From Dama dama (lineage: Eukaryota; Chordata; Mammalia; Artiodactyla; Cervidae): a DNA stretch of 64,000 bases. Below are positions 11,220 through 20,429 of the stretch, in pieces. Position numbers and translations under genes: made by a program. Positions within the stretch are counted from its first letter, which is position 1, and every line of letters begins with the position of its first letter. The notes beneath the pieces are model-generated. The model had not been told where the DNA came from, did no database searches, and worked only from the letters and a program-made list of their open reading frames with translations. Where the stretch lies: positions 23,782,001-23,846,000 of the forward strand of contig NC_083697.1 in assembly GCF_033118175.1 (NCBI RefSeq), read 5' to 3'.

Positions 11220-11549
11220 CAAGCATATTTTGTTTTATTGTACTTAGATTTACTGCACTTTGCAAAGATCTCGTTTTTTTTTTTTTTTTTCATGAATTGC
11301 AGGTTTGTGGCAACCTTGTGTTGTCAGATGATAGTTTTCACTTTTAACAGTAAAGCATTCTTTAATTAAGACATGTACATTTTTTTTTAGACAATGCTAT
11401 TGCACACTTAGTGGACGACAGTATAGTGAAAATGTAACTTTTTTAGGCACCTGGAAACCAAAAAAAATTGGTGTGACTTGCTTTATTGCTATATTTGCTT
11501 TATTTCAGTGGTCTGGAACCCAACCTGCAGCATCTTTGAGCTCTGCCTG
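11220..11549 (-). mobile_element. Tigger1-derived MITE (mariner/Tc1 superfamily)
   Basis: Internally deleted, non-autonomous DNA transposon of about 330 bp. On the minus strand it starts with the Tigger1 terminal inverted repeat, decayed as CAGGCAGAGCTCAAAGATG, and continues with 'ttccagaccactgaaataaa', 'gtgtgcaatagcat' and 'tgccacaaacctgcaa'. The other terminus (11220-11275) is the matching inverted repeat with 'gttttattgtactta'. A TA dinucleotide precedes the left end, and the right flank has decayed to TG. No transposase coding remains. Confidence 0.85.
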
Positions 11550-11894
11550 TGTAAGCAACACAGAGCCAGGAAGGAAGGTGCAAACCATGAACTGGAAGTA
11601 AGGCAGCAAGTCACGGGCCAGAGGGTCAAGTAGACCAGGTCAACGTAGATAAACGGGTGCTTGGAAAGGAAAAGGCCAGCCTCCAACAGAGGCATGCTGC
11701 AAGACTTCCAAGGTGAAGAACAGAGAAAGGCGGAAAGCTGCCCAACTCATTTTAGGAACTAATAAAACCTTGAGTCTGAAACCAGTATGGATAGCACAGG
11801 AAAAATGTACAGACCTATTTAACCTATGAACACATAGGGGAAATCCTATATAAATTATTTTCTAATCTAAAGTGAATCTAGTCATGTGTTAAAA

Positions 11895-12284
11895 AAAAAA
11901 CAACCCTAGTACAGTTTATTCCAGGAATGCAGGAATGGTTTAATATCAGAAAACTTATCTTAAAAGAGAAAACAAAAGAAAAGGGAAGAAAAGAAAATAT
12001 ATGAATGCAAAAGGTATTTCATGAAGTTTAGCATTTAGTTATGCTCAAATAGTAATAGTTTCAGTAGCCAGGAAGAGAAAGGAACTCTTTTAATCTGATA
12101 GACTTTATACCAAAAAACTAAGATCAACATGATAGTGGATGAAGAAACCTCATAAGCTGTCAGTTCCTTTAAGGTCTTGAACAAAAGAAAGTTATTATGA
12201 TCTCTGATTCTATTTAACCTGTTATTGGATGGCTTCAATAATAAAAATTTCTAAATAGAAGACAAGAAGAGAAAAGATTGTAAG
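11895..12284 (+). mobile_element. Decayed L1 ORF2 fragment (left part)
   Basis: Recognisable by 'ttattccaggaatgcaggaa' followed by 'tggtttaatatcag', which is the L1 ORF2 reverse transcriptase stretch encoding the F-x-x-x-x-x-PGMQEWF-like region. A decayed counterpart of the following RT region runs to about 12284. Frameshifts and stops are frequent. It continues after the LTR insertion, at 12557. Confidence 0.65.
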
Positions 12285-12556
12285 ATGTGGTGGTTTAAAT
12301 ATGTCCATAAATTCTAATAGTATCTTATAAAAGTGGAACCTAATTTCTCTCTTCTTGAGCTTGGGCTGGACTTAGTGAATTGCTTCTAACAAATAAAATA
12401 AAATGAAGTAATGCTGTGTGATTTCTGATACCAGATCAGATTCCTGGATTACTGACCTCAGAGATTGTATGATACTAGATATCTGTTGTCTTTAACTGCT
12501 ATGTTTGGGACAATATGTTTGGGACAATTTGTTTGTGGCAATTGATGACTGATACA
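12285..12556 (+). mobile_element. Probable MaLR (MLT1-like) solo LTR
   Basis: The segment begins with TG and ends with CA, and interrupts an old L1. Internal landmarks include 'gcttgggctggacttagtg', 'aattgcttctaac', 'taatgctgtgtgatttctg' and the 3' end 'aattgatgactgataca'. A local repeat, 'tttgggacaatatg' / 'tttgggacaatttg', lies at 12505-12533. Solo LTRs have no genes. Family name is from memory of MLT1-type consensus and is moderately uncertain. Confidence 0.45.
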
Positions 12557-12975
12557 AACAAGCATTGGAATAAAATATATTAAATCATCCTTCACTGCTG
12601 ACAACAGAATCATCTATGTAGAAAATCCAACAGCACCAACAAAGTATTAAAATTAGGGAGAGCTTAGCAAACTTGCCTTAACACAAAATCATATGGATTA
12701 ACACAAAAATCCATAGCGTTCTATTACACCAACACCCAAATAAAGTATCATTCACAATAGTGGCAAAAATGTAGTGCATCTGGGGGTCAACTTTACAGTG
12801 AATGTACAAGACATTGTTATGGAGGAATATTAACATTCTACTAAAAGACATAAGAAGACTGAATAAATGGAAATATATACTACATTTGTGGCTGCTGACT
12901 TAATAGTAAAAATATTTCAGATCTTACTCAATTAATGTGTAATTTCAATGCAAAGACAATAAAAATTCCAGGCAG
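12557..12975 (+). mobile_element. Decayed L1 ORF2 fragment (right part)
   Basis: Continues the L1 at 11895-12284 with a decayed palm/thumb region: 'atgtagaaaatccaacagc', the 'ttctattacaccaacacc' stretch and 'tgaataaatggaaatatata'. The AATTTCAATGCAAAGACAAT stretch near 12940 corresponds to the L1 'ccaatgcaatccc' region. It is non-functional. Confidence 0.6.
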
Positions 12976-13844
12976 ATTACCCACATGCCTGGATGGCTCA
13001 CCATGACCCATCACTATCCTCTGAACATGAACACGCTCTTCCCTGTCACTAGAATTCCTCAGGCTGCCTTCGACTGGATCTATATCCAGGACCTATCTGA
13101 CCGCAGTGGCCACGCTGCTTCCCTCAGCCCACCTCAGAGCCGTGTGCTCTGGATCTGCCTGTTGTTCACTGAGCTCCAAGTTTCTGCTGTACTAGGATAA
13201 GAGAGGGCAAGAGAAGCAGAAGGGGAAGAATGAGGAGGAGGAAGGAGGCCGTGACAACAATAACATTTGGATCCTGTGAAGGTAGGACCCCTCTGAACAC
13301 AGCTGCATTAAGAAACTTATGAAGCTTTCACTATGAGATCAGAAGATGGGAGGCTGATTATCAATTCATCTGAATAAGCCCATGGGGCATATGTATTTGC
13401 AATTAATGAAAACTACTGGAAGGGAAAACTTTTACACAAAGTTTACAAAATATATCAGAAGAAAAGATGCCCAGACTATGTGGTAATTCTAGTTCACAGA
13501 CCAGTGCAAACAACAATTTTACTGTCTTCATGAATGAAATAGTAGGTTACAAATTTATACACTCATCTAGATTTGGTATGAAGAAAGGGAGAGAGAGATA
13601 AATATGAAATAGGGCTCTATCAATAAAGAACATAGGATCACCACACCAGAAGTTCTTTTCATTCATTGGCCAAGAAAAGCTATAGTTGATGAGGAATACA
13701 GTCAAGAAAAGACGTCCTGTAGCTATGCGCTAAGGACCATCTGATTGCACTGAGTAATCAAGTGACTCAGCAGTGCAGATTTGACTCGATGCAAAGGCAA
13801 ATATTGACCCCTTACCTAGCGTCTGCACTCCTTCTAATGTATTC
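12976..13844. other. No recognisable gene or repeat
   Basis: Somewhat GC-richer at 12980-13200, where a 71-codon frame exists, but I recognise no protein family and see no splice signals worth naming. The purine-rich run at 13200-13255 is simple-sequence-like. Confidence 0.4.
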
Positions 13845-14158
13845 ACACCCCTCTTCTCCTGACTTAGTCCTGTTCATGCTTCAAAACAGCTCTGATGTCA
13901 TCAACTGTGGAATGCTTTCCTTTACACCTCTTCCTTCCACCTCAGTTTCCACTAATTGCCCCCTCAGTTCACACTGTGTTGCCCCCTTCATAGATCTATC
14001 ACTGTAACAGGATTAGTTTATTCACTTCTTTCCCCACTAGATTTTGAGCTCTTTAAAGGCAGGGACTGTCTTTAATTTCTGTCTCCCAAAGACCCAACCT
14101 TAAAGTTAGTAGGTTCTCAATAATATACACTCAGTGAATAAATGAGTGAATGAACGCC
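13845..14158 (+). mobile_element. L2 LINE 3' UTR, complete to its terminal repeat
   Basis: Forward L2 3' UTR: 'catgcttcaaaacagctctg', 'gaatgctttcctttacac', 'ttttgagctctttaaaggca', 'gggactgtctttaatttctg', ending with 'tcaataatatacactcagtg' and the GAATGAATG-type tail at 14137-14158. Diverged, as expected for an element older than the placental radiation. Confidence 0.75.
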
Positions 14159-14730
14159 ATTGGAATTCATGGGAATTAGATATGATCTCTACAAAGATAA
14201 AGGGAAAGTGTAGGCATGAGAGAATAGTGTCACTAAGGCAAATGTGAAAGACAAATAAGAAGAGAAGATACAGCAAAAGTGCCCAAAGGCATGGAGGGAA
14301 GTCATCAGCGACTGAACGAGAAGAAGGAGGTGGTGTGCGGGAATTTTACACAACAGAGAAAGATAACAGAGATATATTTCAGGCTGTGATAGAAGGAAAA
14401 GCAAAGGAAAATGTTTCTGAAACCTGGAGATAAACAAGAGAAAGTGTAGCGAAAAGATAGGAGGAAGAACATAGCTATTGAGAAATGAAGACAGGGTGGG
14501 CAAATTTCAGAAGACGTAACCGTATTTGAAGTTCCTCCAGAGGAAGGTGAAGGAGGACAAAATTAGGGAAACTAAGAAATGGAAAGTACAAAGAGAAGTG
14601 AGACAAGGAATGCCCTTCCAAGAAGCCATTTAAAGAGCAGACATGCCAAATGGAAGAGTGAAGTAAGAACTGGTAACATTTCCTCAGGCCACTGCACTAA
14701 TTTATGTCTTACTTCATTTTTTCTTCATAG
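14159..14730. other. No recognisable gene or repeat
   Basis: Purine-rich sequence on the + strand (many GAAGAA/AGAAAG runs at 14200-14600). This explains the long-looking minus-strand frame at 14189-14503, whose product is Leu/Phe/Ser-rich and low in complexity. Confidence 0.45.
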
Positions 14731-14852
14731 CAGCTGGCAGTATTTTACAGATGAGGAAACAATGACCCAGAAAAGTAAAGTTTCAGGTTTAAATTCACAC
14801 AGTGAGCAATGGAAATGGGACATTAAGCCAACTCTTTTGGCCTCTGAAGCTT
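14731..14852 (-). mobile_element. MIR SINE fragment
   Basis: Reversed MIR: 'tattttacagatgaggaaac', then 'aatgacccagaaaagtaaag' and 'aaattcacacagtgagcaa'. Confidence 0.6.
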
Positions 14853-15590
14853 AGAACCTGAGACCAAAAGGAGGGAGACAAAGAAACCATGGGAGGAGAG
14901 GAGGAACAGAGGACTTCTGGAGGAAGCTCAAGGGGACCAACACAGTCATCAAATAGGTAATGCACAACTCCAAGTGCAGTTGCACAATGCAGATAGAACT
15001 TTTGAATTCAGCCGTCCATGTTTTGAGGGAGTGACTTAAGGATAAAAAAACAAGGAGTATTTTCTTTTATGTGTTAGAGTCTCAGAATTTCTCTCTAGGA
15101 AGAGACACAAACTTGCAACTTAAGAGAAGGCAGTATAAGCTAAAACTAAACTCCTGCATCTGTCCAGGAGGCCCCAGTAGGCAGTTCTCTGCTTGTAAAG
15201 TGAGGGAGGAATTTAACTCTGGGAGGTGGGGGGAGAAAATGCATGAAGGAGGAAGGGAAATGAGTAGGCAGGGAGGTGGCTCTAGAAGAAGGGTGGGGCA
15301 AAAAAAGGTCCCCCAGCCCAGAGAGCAGCCTGAGATGAAATGGAGAGCTGAAACGTCTACTTGGGATTTATGAAGTGTAGCTGTAGGGCTGAGTTAGAAT
15401 TAGGGTTAGAGACCCCTATGCAGTCTTCAGCCAAGGCAATGAAAAAGAAATTTTAGCATTCTGAATATGGTTGGATTTCTTCTATAAAATGTTGAAGGGA
15501 GCCAGGTCAGAATATGATTTTATGTGGAGTCAAGAAAGCCTGTTGGACAAGAGTGCTAAATCTGAATTGCATGCATAGTAATACTTTTCA
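14853..15590. other. No recognisable gene or repeat
   Basis: Purine-rich stretch with several GGAGG/GAAGG runs. A 100-codon plus-strand frame at 15071-15373 is rich in Gly, Arg and Gln because of this base bias and carries no known domain. Confidence 0.4.
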
Positions 15591-15835
15591 AACAAATCCA
15601 TGAGGTATAGCATATCAAAAGCCTGGAAAACTAAAAGTCATACCTACGTGCCAGCAAATTGTACTGCTTGGACTTCATCATATGGAAATAATAGATGATA
15701 TGCATAAAGGTTTTGCCTGCCATTATTTCATCAGAGAAAGAATGTGAGGAAAACGAACGGCCCAGCAATAAGTGATTGGTTAAATAAATGATGATGAATA
15801 CTTAGAGTTGAGTACTACCCACTCTCCAAGAAATT
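15591..15835 (+). mobile_element. Old L1 fragment (L1M group, low confidence)
   Basis: The stretch ending 'cccagcaataagtgattggt' then 'taaataaatgatg' resembles the L1 ORF2 end in which a wording such as 'caatagggaattggttaaat' is typical. Upstream similarity is weak. Confidence 0.45.
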
Positions 15836-15849
15836 TCATTGCAGAGTCA

Positions 15850-16065
15850 TTCATTCATTTGGCAAATATTTATTGAGTGCCTTCAATGTGGTCAGCACTG
15901 TTCTGGACACTGATGACTCAACCGAGAACAAATAAATATCTCTGCCCTCCTGGAATTTACATTATGGTGGAGAGAGAAAGACAATATCCAAGTAAACAAA
16001 TAAGCAATATAATTCAGACGGTGATAAGTGCCAGGCAGAGTAAAGAAGGAAGAGACTGACTCAAG
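15850..16065 (-). mobile_element. L2 LINE 3' end
   Basis: Reversed L2 3' UTR: 'ggcaaatatttattgagtgc', 'cagcactgttctggacactg', 'ctctgccctcctggaattta', 'aagtaaacaaataagcaata' and 'acggtgataagtgccaggca', all in the right order. Confidence 0.8.
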
Positions 16066-17248
16066 GGTAGAAGTCACAGCTGCTCTGTGACTGTGTCCGG
16101 GAGGGTCTCATTGAGCACAAAATTGGCTACGCTAGAGGACAGTGTGTCCTCTGGGCCAGGAGGCTTCCTCTTTGGGGAACCGGGATCTCTATCCCCGAGA
16201 GCTCAGAGCCGAGAGGACAGAAATCACAAGTCCCCAGTGTGCAACCAGAAGTGATGGTAGCAGGACCACTCCTACTCCCAGCCCTTGGTTCTTAGGTTCA
16301 TTTATTCTGCCAATGGAGACAGTCATCATGTGAGGCGGTTGATTTATTAAAGTCGAGCTCTGCATTCTCAAGGACGGCTCCCATCTTTCAAGCACCTCCA
16401 AGCTGACGCTTTCGCTGTGAGTTCAACTCGTCCCATCGTTCTGCCAGGCTGGCAACTTCTGACTGGTGCAACAGGTAATAGGACTGTGGATCCCATGGAT
16501 CTAGAAAGTGGGTTGCTGGGTCTAATGTGATGATATCTGAGATCCTATGGAGGCAGATCAAACACATTGTAAGCTTTCAGGATGTACTCATGGCTGAGGT
16601 CCTGAGGGCAAATCCATATTCCAAAAACATGTCTTTTCCTGTCAAGACAACGCTGCCCTTTCCAAGGCAGAAGGGGTTAACTTGCCTGAGGTAGACTGCG
16701 CTGTCTCTGGGATTCAGAACTTGTCTCTGCTACAGACAATGTGGCTCTAGGTCCTTGGTTGGCGAGATTGTGTAGGGATCCCTCATCCTAACCCAGGGCC
16801 ACAGCAGAACACTTCATAAGCTTCAGTTCAGTTCAATAGACATTTCAGTTCTCTCAAACGTCTCTCTACAACTGCTTTCTTGACGAGGGAACCTTTTCTC
16901 TCCCAGCCCTTTCTTCACAGAGCCTTATTCTTGCTTGCTTCCTCCTTCTACTCTCATCCTCCGTCCTTTCCTTCACGGCTACTGTGTTCATACATTCATT
17001 GTACCAGCACCACAGTGATGACAGATGGAGGCTGGCATTAGCTGCTCCAGTTCTGCCTGCTTGGTTGCTGAGCTCCTCTTCCATGGTCGGTGCTTCTGGT
17101 GGGCATTCATTAACATGCAGTATGAAGGTCGTCTTATTGGGTAGCAGCTCATTTCCATGTCCACCTACCTGCCTTGATGCCTTGTCTCCCATCTTCTAAT
17201 CTTTTTTCCTGCTAGGTTCTTAGCTGGCTGGTTAAGTTATTTGCCACT
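16066..17248. other. No recognisable gene; short Bov-like end at 16826-16840
   Basis: No repeat family is recognised except a TTCAGTTCAGTTCAA stretch near 16826-16840. It is the reverse complement of the BovB/Bov-A terminal repeat unit but too short to call. Open frames to 108 codons on both strands lack domains. Confidence 0.4.
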
Positions 17249-18116
17249 GTCATCATGAGAAACGCTGGGCTGGAAGAAACACAAGCTGGAATCAAGATTG
17301 CTGGGAGAAATATCAATAGCCTCAGATATGCAGATGACACCACCCTTATGGCAGAAAGTGAAGAGGAACTAAAAAGCCTCTTGATGAAAGTGAAAGAGGA
17401 GAGTCAAAAAGTTGGCTTAAAGCTCAACATTCAGAAAACTAAGATCATGGCATCTGGTCCCATCACCTCATGGGAAATAGATGGGGAGACAGTGGAAACA
17501 GTGTCAGACTTTATTTTTCTGGGCTCCAAAATCACTGCAGATGGTGACTGCAGCCATGAAATTAAAAGACGCCTATTTCTTAGAAGGAAAGTTATGACCA
17601 ACCTAGATAGCATATTAAAAAGAAGAGACATTACTTTGCCAACAAAGGTCCGTCTGGTCAAGGCTATGGTTTTTCCAGTGGTCATGTATGGATATGAGAG
17701 TTGGACTGTGAAGAAAGCTGAGTGCCGAAAAACTGATGCTTTTGAACTGTGGTGTCAGAGAAAACTCTTGAGAATCCCTTGGACTGCAAGAAGATCCAAC
17801 CAGTCCATCCTAAAGGAGACCAGTCCTGGGTGTTTATTGGAAGGACTGATGCTGAAGCTGAAACTCCAATACTTTGGCCACCTCATGTGAAGAGTTGACT
17901 CATTGGAAAAGACCCTGATGCTGGGAGGGATTGGGGGCAGGAGGAGAAGGGGACGACAGAGGATGAGATGGTTGGATGGCATCACCGACTCGATGGGCTG
18001 AGTTTGAGCAAACTCCGGGAGTTTGTGATGGACAGGGAGGCCTGGCGTGCTGTGATTCATGGGGTCGCAAAGAGTCGGACACGACTGAGCGACTGAACTG
18101 AACTGAACTGAGTCTG
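17249..18116 (+). mobile_element. BovB LINE, best-preserved copy in the window
   Basis: 5'-truncated BovB of about 870 bp, running from just before the YADD polymerase box to the 3' terminus. The terminus carries 'gagtcggacacgactgagc' and the (CTGAA)n tail at 18092-18110. Identity to the family appears high and the frame is open through the end of the reverse transcriptase. It lacks the endonuclease and the N-terminal RT. A Bov-tA SINE in the same orientation starts 3 bp downstream. Confidence 0.96.
17255..17890 (+). pseudogene. BovB reverse transcriptase fragment, 211 codons open
   Basis: Encodes the C-terminal half of the RTE-type reverse transcriptase. The catalytic YADD box is at residues 25-28 (bases 17327-17338), followed by KLNIQKTKIM, the region 'FIFLGSKITADGDCSHEIKRR', VMYGYESW and the DAFELWCQRKLLRIPW motif, ending QYFGHLM. 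Both palm aspartates of YADD are kept. The upstream palm motif with the first metal-binding aspartate, and the endonuclease, are missing, so the fragment cannot be active alone. The ATG is internal to the parent frame. There is no sign of a promoter or of selection. Confidence 0.9.
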
Positions 18117-18118
18117 TA

Positions 18119-18293
18119 TTGGGCTTCCCAGGTGGCTCAGTGATAAAGAAGTCGCCTATCAAGGCAGGAGATGCAGGAGACATGGGTTCGATCTCTAGGT
18201 TGGGATGATCCCCCTGGAAGAGGAAATGGCAACCCATTCCATTTTTCAAAATCCCGCGGGATTGCAAAGAGTCAGACATGACTGAGCACACAG
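18119..18293 (+). mobile_element. Bov-tA SINE, internally shortened
   Basis: Head 'gggcttcccaggtggctcag', B-box region 'gggttcgatctctaggttg', then the body 'ggcaacccattcca'. About 35 bp of the usual middle ('agtattcttgcctggagaat') is replaced by 'tttttcaaaatcccgcggg'. Terminal 'agagtcagacatgactgagc' is present. Confidence 0.9.
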
Positions 18294-19134
18294 CACTGGG
18301 TCTATATATTCTAACCTAGGGCTGCTCTGTTTCCACACACAGTGGGTGCTTTGGGGACGATTTTCTGCCATCCCTGGGGTGGGTGGGAGTACAGCAATTA
18401 TCCCTTTGCAGTTTGCACATGTACCAGGCTGACCTTCCATGAACCAAAGAGGGCTTTTCCCTCCTTGGTCGGTGGATCATAAAGGGTTCCCAGAGGGCCA
18501 CACGTGCGAGCTGAGGGCGCAGCACAGCGGTGGGTGGCCTGAACCCGGCCCACGTGCAGTGCGCTCCTGCTCCCAGCCTTACCCAGGCCTGATCCTGGAT
18601 GTGCCATGGGCACCAATGGGCTGATGCCTGCTGGGCCTGTTGGGCTGGGTGTCTGACTGGACCAGCACTAGAGGAGCTGTTCTGGTGGTCTGGTCACTCA
18701 GCATCCTGTAGTCAAGCAGTCCATCTCTACCAGGGCATGAGGCCAGGAACCGTTTTCAAAAGATACACAGATCTCCTCTGCAGAAGACATCTCCGCTCCT
18801 GGTCCAGAAACCCAGGGCCCGGGGTCATGACTCTCCCACCGGGGCCAGCCATAAAGTCCCCAGGATGTCCTCTCCCACCCGTGACTTCTCTGCAACCCCA
18901 GAGGCTGCTGGAGGGCAGGGCCCAGGTGGCAGGGCCGCTCACACCTCAGCCTGCACCCACTACAGAACTCTTTCTAAATTTCCACTCAAAGAACGTAGCT
19001 TTCATGTCATTTAGTCAGAACAGTGTTCACGGGTATGGAATATGCTCTCTCCAGAATCCAAAGAGGCTTCTGAGGTGTTATGCTTTCTTCTTTGTGGTGG
19101 GAGACATAAGATACAATAATTTTTCCTTTATTTT
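18294..19134. other. No recognisable repeat; spurious open frame
   Basis: GC-richer sequence (18480-18960) without a repeat I can name. A 272-codon plus-strand frame at 18599-19417 spans it but runs into the SINE at 19135. The GC content lowers the stop-codon rate, and there is no domain signature. Confidence 0.4.
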
Positions 19135-19445
19135 GGAGGGGACTGAGGTAGCTCAGCTGGTAAAGAATCCGCCTGTAATGCAGGTAGACCCCGGTTTGAT
19201 TCCTGGGTTGGAAAGAGCCTCAGGAGAAAGGAATAAGCTACCCACTCCCGTATTCTTGGGCTTCGTGGTGGCTCAGACGGTAAAGAATCCACCTGCAATG
19301 CGGAAGACCTGGGTTGGATCCCTGGGTTGGGAAGGTTCCCAGGAGGGAATGGCTACCCACTGGAGAATCCCCGTGGACAGAGGAGCCTGGCGGGCTACGG
19401 ACTACAGGGCTGCATAAGAGTCGGACACAACTGAGCGACTAAGCA
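19135..19445 (+). mobile_element. Bov-tA SINE with two tandem heads
   Basis: Two successive tRNA-related units: 'ggtagctcagctggtaaaga' at about 19147 and 'gtggctcagacggtaaagaa' at about 19267, each followed by its 'ggtttgattcctgg' or 'gggttggatccctgg' box. A single BovA 3' body follows, with 'gagtcggacacaactgagc'. The first unit carries its own 'cccactcccgtattcttgg', so the copy is a head-to-tail partial dimer. Confidence 0.92.
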
Positions 19446-20163
19446 GGCTCACAAGGTAGAGAAGAGGTGAGTTAATAGAGCCCAAGGTCAAGATTGTAAA
19501 GTGTTATCCATTCCACATGGATTTGAACTGGTTTGGATCATCTTTCCTTATAGAAATGGGAAAAAAACATGTGCCAAATCAATGGCCACGTATCACGTAG
19601 TCAAGGACTTGTTAACTTGCTGTAGCAAAGACAGCACGGCTGGCACGGCAACTGCAGTTGTGGCCACTGCACGGCTCAAGTCTGTAGTAGCCCCCCGGCA
19701 TCCTCCAACATCTGCCTGATTTTCTCAGGGGCCGGACTGATGAACTGAAAAGAGATGATGGGGCCCACCAGCTCAGCATCCTTTGATCTTAAATTACTAA
19801 AGACCAGCTGGGATGGGATTTTGGTTCTAATATATTATGTTGGCTGGGAGTAGGGAGTGGGCTGCATGATTCAGAGCTTCCACTTGGCCTTCCCACCATG
19901 AGAGGTCTTATTCCAAAGGCAAAGAAACCAATACAGTGATTGTGCCAAATACAAAGTATATCTTCCCCTGATAGACATCTGGGGCAGGAGATGACCAACT
20001 GGGTGGGTCCATGGACCCAGTGGACCCGTGATGAGTCAAAGTTAGGCCAGGATTCTGTTAATTACATGATGATGATGCTTCAGGTCTCTGGGTGTTGTTA
20101 ACTTCTATCCTGCAGGAGAAAGGCCTCTGAAGTACCGTCAATCAAGGAGGCAGTCTTCTTCTT
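19446..20163. other. No recognisable gene or repeat
   Basis: No repeat family recognised. Frames of about 70 codons on both strands lack domains. Confidence 0.4.
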
Positions 20164-20178
20164 CAAGAGTGAAGGGGA

Positions 20179-20413
20179 TGGGATTTCCCTGGTGGCCCAG
20201 TGGTTAAGAATCTGCTTTGCAATGTAAGGGACACAAGTTCAATCCCTGGTCAGGGAACAAAGATCCCACATGCCTTGAAGCAACTAAGTCCATAGCCTCG
20301 ACTCCTAAGCCCATGTGCCACAACTAGAGAGTCCATGCACCACAACAAAAAATTCCACGTGATACAACAAAGACCTGATGCAACCAAATACATAAATATA
20401 GTTTTTAAAACAA
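20179..20413 (+). mobile_element. CHR-2 type SINE with TSD
   Basis: tRNA-derived head 'gatttccctggtggcccagt', then 'tggttaagaatctgctttgc', 'gttcaatccctggtcaggg', 'aacaaagatcccacatgcc' and the CHR body 'cacaactagagagtccatgc'. It is flanked by a 15-bp direct repeat, caagagtgaagggga at 20164-20178 and caagagtaaagggga at 20414-20428 (one mismatch), which defines the insertion. CHR elements are shared by ruminants, hippos and whales, so this can be an old orthologous insertion. Confidence 0.9.
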
Positions 20414-20429
20414 CAAGAGTAAAGGGGAC

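Noticed and set aside
16826..16840. Short TTCAGTTCAGTTCAA stretch like a BovB/Bov-A end
   Set aside because: Only 15 bp with no adjoining element body, so a chance pentamer repeat cannot be excluded.
17755..18291. 178-codon minus-strand frame
   Set aside because: It is antisense to BovB and Bov-tA and arises from their base composition; the real frame is on the plus strand.
18599..19417. Longest open frame in the window (272 codons, plus strand)
   Set aside because: Its last third is the Bov-tA SINE translated in a chance frame, the rest lies in GC-richer DNA with few stops, and no domain or splice context is seen.
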